A stretch of DNA of 64,000 bases from an uncultured Gammaproteobacteria bacterium (GTDB taxonomy: Bacteria; Pseudomonadota; Gammaproteobacteria; Eutrophobiales; Eutrophobiaceae), in contig OY282354.1 of assembly GCA_958295485.1 (NCBI GenBank), positions 124,001 through 188,000 of the forward strand, read 5' to 3'. Positions within the stretch are counted from its first letter, which is position 1, and each line of letters starts with the position of its first letter. This document shows positions 45,114 through 54,500 of the stretch, piece after piece. The translations under genes were made by a program, and so were the position numbers. Below the pieces are notes generated by a model, which was not told the origin of the DNA, ran no database searches, and saw only the letters and a program-made list of their open reading frames with translations.

Positions 45114-46238
45114 TCAGTCATGGCCGTTTGGCCCGCCGCGCGGGGCCTGTTTCCGGCACAGGCTGCGCAAGTCGGCGGCCACGCGGTCGTACCAGTTGGC
45201 GCTCCGAAAGTAGTCCCCGCGCCGTCTTGCTCCCTCGCAGAGCCGCCGGTACAACCCAGGCTCGTCCAGCAATCGCTTGATCGCGGCCTCGACCGCGACC
45301 GCAGAACGGGGTTCCACCAGCAGGCCGCTCTCTTCGTGCTCGACCAGCTCGGCAACGCCGCCCCACTTGGCGGCGACGACGGGCAGGCCGCACTGGAAGG
45401 CTTCGAGGATGGCGCCGGGGTAGCCCTCGCTCCGGTAGTAGCTGGGATACACCAGCAGGTCATGCTCACCGAGAACCCGGGGCATTTCCGCCGGGTCCAG
45501 GACGCCGCCGTAGGTCGCCCTGGGATGATCCTCGAACAGGGAGAAATCCGTGTCGGACATGCCGGGGCCGAAAACGTTCAGGTGACAATTTTCCGGCAGG
45601 TGGCGGCACGCCTCGAGGGCTTCGGCCAGCCCCTTGTCCATGTGCAAACGAGCAACAAAAACCAGCTTTTCCACCCTGTCGCGCCCGGTCCGGGCGGGGG
45701 CCTCCATGCTTCTTGTATTCGGGAGCCACTTGAAGTTGTCCCGGTTCTCGAAGCTATGGCGCAGGCGCTGCGTCTGCACGTACACCAGCGAAGAGCGCAT
45801 ATAGGTCTGGTCGGCCAGCCATCGCGCGAACGCGCCGTAGCCCAGGTAATCCACCATCAGGTCGCCCCCGCTGATGCGTAGCGCCAGGGGCCGGCGCGCG
45901 ATCTTGCAGACGACCCACAGGAACGATGCCAAGCTCAGCGCCGAATAAGACGCGATACTGAGGAGCGCGACGTCGGCGCGCCACAGCTTCCTCGCGACTC
46001 CCCGGACTACTCTCAGAAACCTCGCCAGGCGATGGGCCTTGATTTTCCAGGCGGGCAGGTTGGTCACGCTCCCCGACGTGTCGATGATGTCCACCTCGAA
46101 GCCATGCGCACCCAATTCCCGCGCCTGCTCGTCGGCTATCACCTTGTTGCCCCCGACTACGTTGGTATCGGACGCCCCGGTCTTCTGTATCGGCGCGATG
46201 AGCAGGATGCGGGGCGCTCGGCTCTCTTTCCCGGTCAA
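45114..46238 (-). CDS. GT4-family glycosyltransferase
   Basis: 374-residue glycosyltransferase with the GT-B fold. The N-terminal acceptor domain starts PRILLIAPIQKTGASDTNVVG. The C-terminal Glycos_transf_1 domain has VFVARLHMDKGL, VFGPG and the retaining signature EGYPGAILEAFQCGLPVV (about 285-302). A TTG start is used with GAGGAG upstream. It is almost identical to the gene at 48152, the two flanking one asparagine synthetase-like gene. It would add one sugar to a lipid-linked glycan at the cytoplasmic face. Confidence 0.87.
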   Translation of the reverse strand: MTGKESRAPRILLIAPIQKTGASDTNVVGGNKVIADEQARELGAHGFEVDIIDTSGSVTNLPAWKIKAHRLARFLRVVRGVARKLWRADVALLSIASYSALSLASFLWVVCKIARRPLALRISGGDLMVDYLGYGAFARWLADQTYMRSSLVYVQTQRLRHSFENRDNFKWLPNTRSMEAPARTGRDRVEKLVFVARLHMDKGLAEALEACRHLPENCHLNVFGPGMSDTDFSLFEDHPRATYGGVLDPAEMPRVLGEHDLLVYPSYYRSEGYPGAILEAFQCGLPVVAAKWGGVAELVEHEESGLLVEPRSAVAVEAAIKRLLDEPGLYRRLCEGARRRGDYFRSANWYDRVAADLRSLCRKQAPRGGPNGHD

Positions 46239-46259
46239 CGTGATTTCTCCTCTTTCTCC

Positions 46260-48137
46260 TCAGACGCTCAGACGGTATTCCTTGAACCACAACGCCAAGT
46301 TGAGCAGTTTATACAGCAACGTTCCGTTGTCTCTGCGACGGTCTGTGTGTTCCTGGAAACAGCGGGTGACAGTCTCGTTGTCAAACAGTCCGATGCGCTG
46401 GGTCGCATGATCGAACAAGACCGATTTCATGTAATCGGCCAGTGACGTCCTCAGCCAGTGGCTGATCGGGACGCTAAACCCTGTCTTGGGCCGGTTCAAT
46501 ATGGAGTCCGGCACGATGCCCTGCAACGCCTGGCGCAGAATGTACTTTTTCTCCTTCCCCCTGACCTTGTAGTTCGACGGCAGTCCCATAGCATAGGCAG
46601 TCAAGCGAGTATCCACCATCGGCACGCGAACCTCGACGCTGTGGGACATCGCCGGCTTATCCACTTTCTCGAAAAAAACGTCAGGCAGGATGATGCTGGA
46701 GTCGGTGTAGAGCATCCTCTGTGCCGCGTCGAGTCGTTCCAGGCGCCGATATAATTCCTTATACCTGCGAAAAGGATCCCCGGCCTTCAGGAATGAACGA
46801 CACTCGACGGTGAACAACTCGTCCGGTGGCCGGTGTAAAGATTCGGTAGACATTATGCCAGCCATAATCATTTCCGGGTCGGGCGCGCCGAACGCGGCAA
46901 GCCTCATCAGCGGCCATATCTCAGCTGTCGATTGCGTTGTAAGCGAGTGAAGCCGGGCGGCGGCGCGACCCATCAGCCGCCACCGCAACGGCTGCGAAAG
47001 CCGAACGTAGCGGTTGTATCCCGCGAAAATTTCATCGCCGCCATCGCCCTGCAGGATGACCTTGATGTCACCGGCCATCTGCTCGCACAAGAGGTATAGC
47101 GGAATATGGGCCGGATCGCCAAAAGGCTCGTCGTGACAACGTATCAATCGCTCGATTACCTTGGCGACGTCGTTCCCTGAGACATGCAGCTCATGGTGCT
47201 CGGTTCCAAAATGTTCGGCTACCAGTCGAGCCGCCGGCAATTCGTTGACGCCCCGGTCAAAGTCAAAGCCGGCGGAAAACGTCTTGAGCCTGTTTCCATA
47301 ATGCTTACTGGCAAAGGCCGTAATCGCGGACGAGTCGATGCCTCCACTCAAAAACACACCTACAGGCACGTCGCTGACCAAGTGCCTCTTTACGGCGTCG
47401 TCCAGCATGGAACTGACCGTGCGCGTCGCCGTCGGCAAGTCGTCATGGATGTTCTTCACATCCAGAATCGACGCGTACTGCGCGGACTTCATGCCGTTTG
47501 AATCGATCGTCAGCGCGTAACCGGGAAGCAACTTGGTGATGCCATCGAACATCGTGTTGGCGCCCAACGCCGTACAATAGTACATATACTCGTGCAAGCC
47601 CTGCCAGTCGATTTGCGCATTCACCTCGCCGGAAGCCAGGATGGCCTTGATTTCCGACCCGAATATCAGGTCTCCGGAAGGCGAGTGGCAATAGTACAGG
47701 GGCTTGATCCCGAATCGGTCCCGCGCCAAGTGAAGCCGTTGCTTCAAGTTGTCCCATACGGCCATGGCGAACATCCCCTCAAACCTGGGGAAGCAGGCCT
47801 CGCCCCACTCCATGTACGCATGCAGCGCCACCTCGGTATCCGAATGTCCACGAAAACGATGTCCTTTGCCCGCCAGGGTAGTTCGTATTTCGCGGAAGTT
47901 ATATATCTCTCCGTTGTATATAATCACAACGCCGCCGTCGTCGGACTGCATGGGCTGACGTCCTCGCGGGGAAAGATCGATGATGCTCAACCGGGTATGC
48001 GCGAACCCTATCGGCCCACCTGCGTACACGCCGCTGTCGTCCGGCCCCCGGTGGTGGAGGGACTCTACCATGCGTCGCAGCGCGACAAAGTCCACGGCGC
48101 CACCGTCCCTGCGATATATGCCACTGATTCCACACAT
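46260..48137 (-). CDS. Asparagine synthetase-type amidotransferase (surface glycan)
   Basis: 625-residue glutamine-dependent amidotransferase of the AsnB family. C2 (MCGISGIYRR) is the glutaminase nucleophile. The synthetase domain has FLSGGIDSSAI (PPi loop, about 258-268) and the later GDGGDEIFAGYNRY. In polysaccharide loci such proteins commonly amidate uronic acids instead of making free asparagine; this is inferred from context. A good GGAGGGAG site precedes the ATG. The upstream glycosyltransferase, in its present poly-G frame, ends 14 bases before this start, so translation may be coupled. Confidence 0.86.
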   Translation of the reverse strand: MCGISGIYRRDGGAVDFVALRRMVESLHHRGPDDSGVYAGGPIGFAHTRLSIIDLSPRGRQPMQSDDGGVVIIYNGEIYNFREIRTTLAGKGHRFRGHSDTEVALHAYMEWGEACFPRFEGMFAMAVWDNLKQRLHLARDRFGIKPLYYCHSPSGDLIFGSEIKAILASGEVNAQIDWQGLHEYMYYCTALGANTMFDGITKLLPGYALTIDSNGMKSAQYASILDVKNIHDDLPTATRTVSSMLDDAVKRHLVSDVPVGVFLSGGIDSSAITAFASKHYGNRLKTFSAGFDFDRGVNELPAARLVAEHFGTEHHELHVSGNDVAKVIERLIRCHDEPFGDPAHIPLYLLCEQMAGDIKVILQGDGGDEIFAGYNRYVRLSQPLRWRLMGRAAARLHSLTTQSTAEIWPLMRLAAFGAPDPEMIMAGIMSTESLHRPPDELFTVECRSFLKAGDPFRRYKELYRRLERLDAAQRMLYTDSSIILPDVFFEKVDKPAMSHSVEVRVPMVDTRLTAYAMGLPSNYKVRGKEKKYILRQALQGIVPDSILNRPKTGFSVPISHWLRTSLADYMKSVLFDHATQRIGLFDNETVTRCFQEHTDRRRDNGTLLYKLLNLALWFKEYRLSV

Positions 48138-48151
48138 TCCAACTCCCTCCG

Positions 48152-49414
48152 TCAGTAAAGTTCAGAAGGAAATTGAGGTCGATGATGGTTCGGGCATAGC
48201 ATTACTCGCCGCCCCCCATACTCCGCAGCATCCGGCTTCCGCTGACGCAAGGCATCTCGCAAAAATAAAGATTCATCGCGGTGTTTTCTTATTTGGCCGG
48301 GGGGGGGGGGGGGGGGGGTGGCCTGTTTCCGGCACAGGCTGCGCAAGTCGGCGGCCACGCGGTCGTACCAGTTGGCGCTCCGAAAGTAGTCCCCGCGCCG
48401 TCTTGCTCCCTCGCAGAGCCGCCGGTACAACCCAGGCTCGTCCAGCAATCGTTTGATCGCGGCCTCGACCGCGGCCGCAGAACGGGGTTCCACCAGCAGG
48501 CCGCTCTCTTCGTGCTCGACCAGCTCGGCAACGCCGCCCCACTTGGCGGCGACGACGGGCAGGCCGCACTGGAAGGCTTCGAGGATGGCGCCGGGGTAGC
48601 CCTCGCTCCGGTAGTAGCTGGGATACACCAGCAGGTCGTGCTCACCGAGAACCCGGGGCATTTCCGCCGGGTCCAGGACGCCGCCGTAGGTCGCCCTGGG
48701 ATGATCCTCGAACAGGGAGAAATCCGTGTCGGACATGCCGGGGCCGAAAACGTTCAGGTGACAATTTTCCGGCAGGTGGCGGCACGCCTCGAGGGCTTCG
48801 GCCAGCCCCTTGTCCATGTGCAAACGAGCAACGAAAACCAGCTTTTCCACCCTGTCGCGCCCGGCCCGGGCGGGGGCCTCCATGCTTCTTGTATTCGGGA
48901 GCCACTTGAAGTTGTCCCGGTTCTCGAAACTATGGCGCAGGTACTGCGTCTCCACGTACACCAGCGAAGAGCGCATATAGGTCTGGTCGGCCAGCCAACG
49001 CGCGAACGCGCCGTAGCCCAGGTAATCCACCATCAGGTCGCCCCCGCTGATGCGTAGCGCCAGGGGCCGGCGCGCGATCTTGCAGACGACCCACAGGAAC
49101 GATGCCAGGCTCAGCGCCGAATAAGATGCGATCAAGAGTAACGCGACGTCGGCGCGCCACAGCTTCCTCGCGACTCCCCAGATTACTCTCAGGAACCTCG
49201 CCAGACGATGGGCCTTGATTTTCCAGGCGGGCAGGTTGGTCACGCTCCCCGACGCGTCGATGGTGTCCACCTCGAAACCACGCGTCTCCAATTCCCGCGC
49301 CTGCTCGTCGGCTATCACCTTGTTGCCCCCGACTACGTTGGTATCGGACGCCCCGGTCTTCTGTATCGGCGCGATGAGCAGGATGCGGGGCGCTCGGCTC
49401 TCTTTCCCGGTCAA
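48152..49414 (-). CDS. GT4-family glycosyltransferase with poly-C switch near 3' end
   Basis: 420 residues in the present frame. It is a near-copy of the 45114 glycosyltransferase through about residue 366 (RSLCRKQA), including EGYPGAILEAFQCG. There the paralogue ends RGGPNGHD, but here a run of 20 C (minus strand) encodes prolines and an unrelated tail of about 45 residues follows (GQIRKHRDESLFLRD...). A change of tract length by one or two bases would end the protein within about 10 residues (PAK or RPNKKTPR). The catalytic domains are unaffected. A TTG start with GGAGGAA upstream is used. Confidence 0.85.
   Translation of the reverse strand: MTGKESRAPRILLIAPIQKTGASDTNVVGGNKVIADEQARELETRGFEVDTIDASGSVTNLPAWKIKAHRLARFLRVIWGVARKLWRADVALLLIASYSALSLASFLWVVCKIARRPLALRISGGDLMVDYLGYGAFARWLADQTYMRSSLVYVETQYLRHSFENRDNFKWLPNTRSMEAPARAGRDRVEKLVFVARLHMDKGLAEALEACRHLPENCHLNVFGPGMSDTDFSLFEDHPRATYGGVLDPAEMPRVLGEHDLLVYPSYYRSEGYPGAILEAFQCGLPVVAAKWGGVAELVEHEESGLLVEPRSAAAVEAAIKRLLDEPGLYRRLCEGARRRGDYFRSANWYDRVAADLRSLCRKQATPPPPPPGQIRKHRDESLFLRDALRQRKPDAAEYGGRRVMLCPNHHRPQFPSELY
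48299..48318. repeat. Homopolymeric tract of 20 G
   Basis: Twenty uninterrupted G on the plus strand (48299-48318) inside the 3' end of the glycosyltransferase gene. It is exactly at the point where similarity to the paralogue at 45114 ends. Such tracts mutate by slipped-strand mispairing. The exact length may also be affected by sequencing error. Confidence 0.85.
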
Positions 49415-49491
49415 CGCGCTTCCTCCTCTTTCTCGAGTATGGCCGTGAAGGGGACCAGCGCATTTGTCGTTGCCGGCTTCGATTGGAGCAT
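49411..49491 (-). CDS. Short leader ORF overlapping glycosyltransferase start
   Basis: Twenty-six codons, MLQSKPATTNALV..., whose TGA overlaps the TTG start of the glycosyltransferase (TTGA). A related frame (MFQSKPATTGAP...) overlaps the next asparagine synthetase start at 51757-51855. It may act only in translational coupling, or be a duplicated relic. Confidence 0.3.
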   Translation of the reverse strand: MLQSKPATTNALVPFTAILEKEEEAR

Positions 49492-49522
49492 AACGCGGAT
49501 TCTTGAATTCAGATAATAAGTG

Positions 49523-49774
49523 ACCCCCGAAAGAGATAGTCAGCTGGTATGTTTTACAGTTTGACTAAACCGACTGGAGGTAATTGCCATGAGTAAAAAA
49601 ACACCCACAGCTGACTACAGCTGAATGATACCACATCCATACCATGAAGAAACAGGCTTATTCCAACTGCGAGATTGCCTGTGGCATGGGCCGGCGCCGC
49701 ACGACTGTCTGGCGCCGGTGGCGGCGGTACGCCTGGACGCGCCGCGCAGGTCGATGCGGACGACGGCCGTGCTC
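49523..49774 (+). mobile_element. Possible transposase remnant in intergenic region
   Basis: The gap between the glycosyltransferase and the second AsnB-like gene holds an ATG at 49589 with a GGAGG site that opens a frame of only 11 codons. An overlapping frame (from 49644) reads NCEIACGMGRRRTTVWRR, resembling a transposase helix-turn-helix. No intact transposase or clear terminal repeats are seen. It may be a degraded insertion. Confidence 0.3.
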
Positions 49775-51769
49775 TCATGGCGCGGCGTCCTTGGTCCAGG
49801 GTTCCCGTCGACTGCGATCCAGCCACGCCTGAAACATCAGGATGTTCCAGAGGCGCTGTTCGCATTGTTCATGCGCATTCAGAAATTCATGCCACTTCCG
49901 GCGTACAGGCCGCGGGTCGAAAAACCCCTCCGCTTGCAGCCGTCTGGCGTCCAATAATGCCTCCGCCCAATCCCTGAGCGGACCACGCAGCCACGCGGCG
50001 AGCGGTATGGAGAAGCCCGCCTTCGGTCGTTCGACGAGTTGCATCGGCACGTACTTGTAGAGCGCCTGTCGCAAAACCCACTTGCTCCGGGCGTTGCGAA
50101 TCCGGAAAGACAGCGGCAAACGCCAGACGAACTCCATGACGCAATGGTCAAGGAATGGCGCGCGGGTCTCGAGACTCACGCCCATTGCCGCCCTGTCCAC
50201 CTTGACGAGAATGTCATCGGGAAGGTAACTCAGACTGTCAACCGCCATCAACCGGGCCGCGAATTCGAGCGCGTCGGGCCAGCTTGCAGGTTCGGTCAGG
50301 GCGGTTGCAGGTTCGGACGCGCCGCGCACTACCGCGCACGGATTCGGCCAGTGAGAGAGATGGCGCCAATGGAGTTCCTCCTGCGTCCGGCAATTGGCTA
50401 ACAGCGCCAGCGTGCGCGCTTTGGCTTGTATCCGGCGTCGCCCGCGGTTCATTGGCAGCCGGCTAAGGACACGATCCGCTTCAGGCGCTTGAAAGGCCGT
50501 GCTTGCGCCGGCGACGAGTCGGCGCAACGGCGTCGGCACACTGGACAGCAGGCGCCAGCGCCGGGGCGTCGAGACGTAGTGCTCATAACCGCCGAACAGC
50601 TCGTCGCCGCCGTCTCCGGACAGGGCGACGGTGACGTGCCGGCGGGCCAGCCCGGCAACCAGGAAGGTGGGGATCTGCGAGGAATCGGCAAAAGGCTCGT
50701 CGAAGAGGTCAGGCAAGCGGGGAATGACGTCGAGCGCATCCCGCGCCGATACGTACAGCTCGGTGTGTTCGGTCCGGAGGTGGCTGGCCACAGCCTTGGC
50801 GTACCCCGCTTCGTTGTATTCGGATTCGTCGAATCCGATGGTGAAAGTTCGCACCGGTTGTCCGGATTGCGCCTGCATCAATGCGACAACGGTCGAGGAG
50901 TCGATCCCGCCGGAGAGGAAGGCGCCGAGTGGGACGTCCGCGACCATCTGTCCGCGCACTGCCCGGAGCAACAGGTCGTGCAGGGCATCCACTGCGTCTT
51001 CGGGGGAACCCTCGAACGGCTGCGCCCGACCTGCCGCTACCACGTCCCGCAACGACCAGTAACGCCGCGGTTCCGGCAGTTCGCCGGCGCGCCGCTCCCG
51101 TGAAGCGCCGGCAGTCACCCTGAGGTACGTGCCCGGCGGCAACTTTTGCACTCCCTTGTAGATCGACCAAGGGGATGAAATGTAGCCGTGGCGCAGGAGC
51201 AGGGTGAGCGCGTCCCGGTCGACGTCTCCCGCGAATGCAGGATGCGCCGCGAGCGCCTTCAGCTCGGACCCGAACAGGAACACGCCGTTCTGCCAGCCGT
51301 AATAGAGCGGTTTTTCCCCCATGCGGTCGCGCGCCAAACAGAGTGTCCGGTCTTCCCGGTCCCAGAACGCGAAGGCGAACATGCCGGTGGCCGCCTGCAA
51401 CGCCTCTTCCAACCCCCAATACTCGATAGCGGCCAGCAGCGTTTCTGTATCGGAATGCCCCCGCCAGGACAAAGCGTCCGGATGCCGGGCCTCGATCTGC
51501 CGCCTGAGGTCAAGGTGGTTGTAGATCTCGCCATTGAAGACGATGACGCTTCGCCCGGAGGCGGACTGCATCGGCTGGCGACCGGCCGGCGACGGATCGA
51601 TGACGGCCAGACGCTGGTAGGCCAGTGCGACCCCGGCCTCACGGTCAGCCCAGACCCCGGCATCGTCGGGACCACGATGCACAACAGCGGCTGCCATCTC
51701 GCGTGCGATCGACGACGCTTCTGCCGGAGTGAAACGCTCGCCTCCAAGAAACCCGGCTATGCCGCACAT
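49775..51769 (-). CDS. Asparagine synthetase-type amidotransferase, second copy
   Basis: 664-residue AsnB-family protein, diverged from the copy at 46260. C2 is the glutaminase nucleophile (MCGIAGFLGG). FLSGGIDSSTV (about 268-278) is the PPi loop and GDGGDELFGGYEHY is also conserved. It probably amidates a different sugar acid in the same glycan. Its ATG lies inside a short upstream frame (51757-51855), suggesting coupled translation. The flippase gene follows after a spacer. Confidence 0.86.
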   Translation of the reverse strand: MCGIAGFLGGERFTPAEASSIAREMAAAVVHRGPDDAGVWADREAGVALAYQRLAVIDPSPAGRQPMQSASGRSVIVFNGEIYNHLDLRRQIEARHPDALSWRGHSDTETLLAAIEYWGLEEALQAATGMFAFAFWDREDRTLCLARDRMGEKPLYYGWQNGVFLFGSELKALAAHPAFAGDVDRDALTLLLRHGYISSPWSIYKGVQKLPPGTYLRVTAGASRERRAGELPEPRRYWSLRDVVAAGRAQPFEGSPEDAVDALHDLLLRAVRGQMVADVPLGAFLSGGIDSSTVVALMQAQSGQPVRTFTIGFDESEYNEAGYAKAVASHLRTEHTELYVSARDALDVIPRLPDLFDEPFADSSQIPTFLVAGLARRHVTVALSGDGGDELFGGYEHYVSTPRRWRLLSSVPTPLRRLVAGASTAFQAPEADRVLSRLPMNRGRRRIQAKARTLALLANCRTQEELHWRHLSHWPNPCAVVRGASEPATALTEPASWPDALEFAARLMAVDSLSYLPDDILVKVDRAAMGVSLETRAPFLDHCVMEFVWRLPLSFRIRNARSKWVLRQALYKYVPMQLVERPKAGFSIPLAAWLRGPLRDWAEALLDARRLQAEGFFDPRPVRRKWHEFLNAHEQCEQRLWNILMFQAWLDRSRREPWTKDAAP

Positions 51770-51855
51770 GTCATGCGCTCGATGGATTTCGTCACTGGCC
51801 GTGGTCTGGCCGGGACTTCCGGCGCGCCTGTCGTTGCCGGCTTCGATTGGAACAT
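51757..51855 (-). CDS. Short leader ORF overlapping second amidotransferase start
   Basis: Thirty-two codons beginning MFQSKPATTGAP, related to the leader at 49411-49491, with its stop 11 bases inside the amidotransferase gene in another frame. No known function; possibly a coupling peptide or duplication scar. Confidence 0.3.
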   Translation of the reverse strand: MFQSKPATTGAPEVPARPRPVTKSIERMTCAA

Positions 51856-51904
51856 GAAATAAATCCTACAGGTTGCTGATTTTATAATCAATGTAAAGTC
51901 TTCG

Positions 51905-53236
51905 TTACCCGTTGCCGAACGCGGCGCGGAATGCCCGCCAGAAGGAAACCGCGTCGCTGGGTCGTGGCAGCCAGATTGAGAACCAGCGCATTCGAGTCGC
52001 CCTTGCGAACGCCGCCGCGAGAAAGACGAGTCGGCAAATCATTCCCAGGGTCAGTCCCCAGGCTGCGGCTGAGACGCCAACCACCGGATAGAGCGCGGGA
52101 ATCGCAATCAGGTTAACAGCCAGTCCCAGGGAGACGGCCCAGGAACAGATGCCGGGGCGGTCGATACTCTTGAAATAGGTTCCGAGTATGCCGACGCCGG
52201 CATAGGCGAGCACTCCCGGGGCGATGATCCACAGAAGCGGGACCGCCGGCAGGAAGGCCTCAGAGAAGAGGATCCGAACCAGCGGCGTGCTGATCGCGAG
52301 CACGGCGAGAATCGCGGCCACGGTGCCGCAGGACACGACACGCAGGCAGAGCGTCGTCAATTCCGGGCGACCACTACCCGCGATACGGGGCAGCAGCGCG
52401 TTGCCGACCGCATCGGAGATCATTCGCAGTCGGAACATGAGCGCGCTCGCGGTTGCGAACAGGCCGATTTCCGCCTGGCTCGCGAACAGCCCGAGAATGA
52501 GAACGCCGGCGCTCATTTCCAGTGCGCTGCCTATGCCCGCAGGATGGAATCGCAGACCGTAGCCGACGATTCGCGCGGAGACGGCGCGGAACGGATTAGT
52601 CAGAACCAGCCCGTGACGGCGGCGCAGGTACCACAGGCACAAGACTACCATGCAACCATGCGCGCCGATGACCGCCGCGACCGCGCCGGCCACCCCGAGC
52701 CGCCCGACCCAGACGAGGACCAGCAGAACGAGGATGTTCAAGGCGGCATGCGCCAGGGCGAACACCGCGAGATGCCCGAAGCGTCGGAGTCCGGCGAGTT
52801 GATACTCCATGGCCCCTGAGAACGCCATGACAGGCATCAGGACAAGCGCCAGGTAAAACGAGCGCGTCTCTGCCTTGTGAAAGAAGGCGATATCGCTGTG
52901 GATGAACGGGACCGCCAGCGCGATCGCCAAGGCCCCGCCGACGAGGCAGATCGCCAGGGCGGCGCCGACGCCTTCCGAAATAGTCGCCTGCTTCGTCATG
53001 ATGAAATATTGCGCGCCCTGTTGCGCCCCGGGCGTGAAGAGCACGCCGAGAATACTTGCGAATACGACGCACAGGGCAAAGCTGCCGCGGCCTTCCGGCA
53101 ACAGCGTGTAGGCCAGGAGACTCTGGATCGCGAGGCCGAAGATGACCATGCCAACCTGGGTTGCGAACACGATGACTGTATCCTGTCCGCCGGTCGTGCG
53201 CGGACCGAGTGGCCTGTTTGACTCTTCCGGTGTCAT
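51905..53236 (-). CDS. Wzx-type polysaccharide flippase
   Basis: 443-residue membrane protein of the MATE/Wzx polysaccharide transport group with about 12-14 hydrophobic helices. Typical parts are the N-terminal QVGMVIFGLAIQSLLAYTLLP, LPRIAGSGR and the late SVAAWGLTLGMICRLVFLA-like helices. It should flip lipid-linked repeat units to the periplasm, where the ligase/polymerase-like proteins act. The ATG at 53236 (MTPEESNRPLG) is chosen because the longer frame before it overlaps the upstream glycosyltransferase with low-complexity arginine-rich sequence. It is separated from that gene by 13 bases. Confidence 0.83.
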   Translation of the reverse strand: MTPEESNRPLGPRTTGGQDTVIVFATQVGMVIFGLAIQSLLAYTLLPEGRGSFALCVVFASILGVLFTPGAQQGAQYFIMTKQATISEGVGAALAICLVGGALAIALAVPFIHSDIAFFHKAETRSFYLALVLMPVMAFSGAMEYQLAGLRRFGHLAVFALAHAALNILVLLVLVWVGRLGVAGAVAAVIGAHGCMVVLCLWYLRRRHGLVLTNPFRAVSARIVGYGLRFHPAGIGSALEMSAGVLILGLFASQAEIGLFATASALMFRLRMISDAVGNALLPRIAGSGRPELTTLCLRVVSCGTVAAILAVLAISTPLVRILFSEAFLPAVPLLWIIAPGVLAYAGVGILGTYFKSIDRPGICSWAVSLGLAVNLIAIPALYPVVGVSAAAWGLTLGMICRLVFLAAAFARATRMRWFSIWLPRPSDAVSFWRAFRAAFGNG

Positions 53237-53249
53237 GGCTTCGACAGCT

Positions 53250-54500
53250 CTAACGTCGTACCAGCTTCTCGAACAGCGCGACATAGGCGGCGGCGGCCTT
53301 GTCGGGTGAGAAGTCGGCGGCGCGTGCCCGTAGCGCGGCCGGCGGCGGCCTCTCGCCCCGTAGCGTCGCGACCAGGGCCCGCGCCAGCGCCGGCGCATCG
53401 CCCACCGGCGGCAGGTCGCCCCAACCCCCGAGGATCTCCCGTGGACCGTAGGGCGCGTCGGCGCTGACCACCGGTGTGCCGCAGGCCAGCGCCTCGAGGA
53501 TCACCGTCGGCAGACCCTCCCAGCGCGAGGAGAGCGCGAGCAGCCCCGCGCGGCGCATGTAGCGGTACGGGTTCTCGTCAAAGTCTACGAAGCCGAGGTC
53601 TCCCTCCACGCCAAGACCCCGCGCCAGGGACTTGAGCCTTGTCCGGTAGGGCGCGGAAAGCCGGCCAAGCATGACCAACCGCGCGTCCACCTCGCGCCTC
53701 GCCAGTCCGAACGCCTCCACCAGGGTAGGGTGATCCTTCTGCGGCGCCTCGCGCCCGACGCTCAGGACCACCGGCGGCGCGCCAGCCGCGAACCAGGAGT
53801 GCGTGACTTCCTCCTGCGCCAGCCGCCGTATGCTGTCGGCGGGAATGGGGTTGTAGATGGCGCTAACGCGTTCGGCGTCCACCCCTAACGATCGCCGCAC
53901 GACCTCGGCCACGCCCCTGGACACCGCCACCACCGCGTCGGCCAGCGGATAGAGCGTCCGGATCGCTTCCAGCCATTCCGGCGCATGGTCCGCGGTGACG
54001 TTGACGCGCACCGTAACCACCACCGGCACAGCCCGATCCGTCAACTCTGCGGCGCAGACCGCGACGGCGGAGGCGCCCGGCAGCGCCGCCACCAGCACAT
54101 GGGGGCGTACTTCGCGAATGTACTGCGCCAGAAAATGGGCGTAGGGATAGATGGAGCGCATGCTGCTGTCGCGTAGCACGGGTATCCTGGGGTACTTCCG
54201 ACTGAGAACCAGCCAACTCCGCGCGACCCCGATGGGGTTGACGCTCATCACTTCCACTTGGACTCCCGCGCGCTGCGCCGCCCGCAGGAGCTCCCTGTCG
54301 GCGCCGGGAATCCGCGCCCGATAGACGCGCATTCCGCCGGGGATCGCGGCCCGGTAGTCTCCCGCGAACCGGGGGATCACCAGGTCCGCCCGGTGCCCGC
54401 GCTCGATGAGCGACTGCGCCAGGCGGAGAATATTGCGCTCTGCCCCGCCGCCGTTCAGGCCGGTCAGCAGGAAGCCGGCATGAAATTTGTCCGATCTCAT
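53250..54500 (-). CDS. GT4-family glycosyltransferase, tandem copy 3
   Basis: 416-residue GT-B enzyme. The N-terminal GFLLTGLNGGGAERNILRLA is typical of GT4. The C-terminal domain has VLSVGREAPQKDHP, LGRLSAPY and the nucleotide-sugar signature RWEGLPTVILEALACGTPVV (about 322-341). It is nearly identical over most of its length to the next gene upstream, with differences concentrated in the first 60 residues. The start ATGA overlaps the stop of that gene. Sugar specificity is unknown. Confidence 0.87.
   Translation of the reverse strand: MRSDKFHAGFLLTGLNGGGAERNILRLAQSLIERGHRADLVIPRFAGDYRAAIPGGMRVYRARIPGADRELLRAAQRAGVQVEVMSVNPIGVARSWLVLSRKYPRIPVLRDSSMRSIYPYAHFLAQYIREVRPHVLVAALPGASAVAVCAAELTDRAVPVVVTVRVNVTADHAPEWLEAIRTLYPLADAVVAVSRGVAEVVRRSLGVDAERVSAIYNPIPADSIRRLAQEEVTHSWFAAGAPPVVLSVGREAPQKDHPTLVEAFGLARREVDARLVMLGRLSAPYRTRLKSLARGLGVEGDLGFVDFDENPYRYMRRAGLLALSSRWEGLPTVILEALACGTPVVSADAPYGPREILGGWGDLPPVGDAPALARALVATLRGERPPPAALRARAADFSPDKAAAAYVALFEKLVRR

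Noticed and set aside
53237-53398. N-terminal extension of the flippase frame
   Set aside because: The extra 54 codons are arginine- and proline-rich, overlap the glycosyltransferase gene in another frame and do not resemble a Wzx N-terminus.
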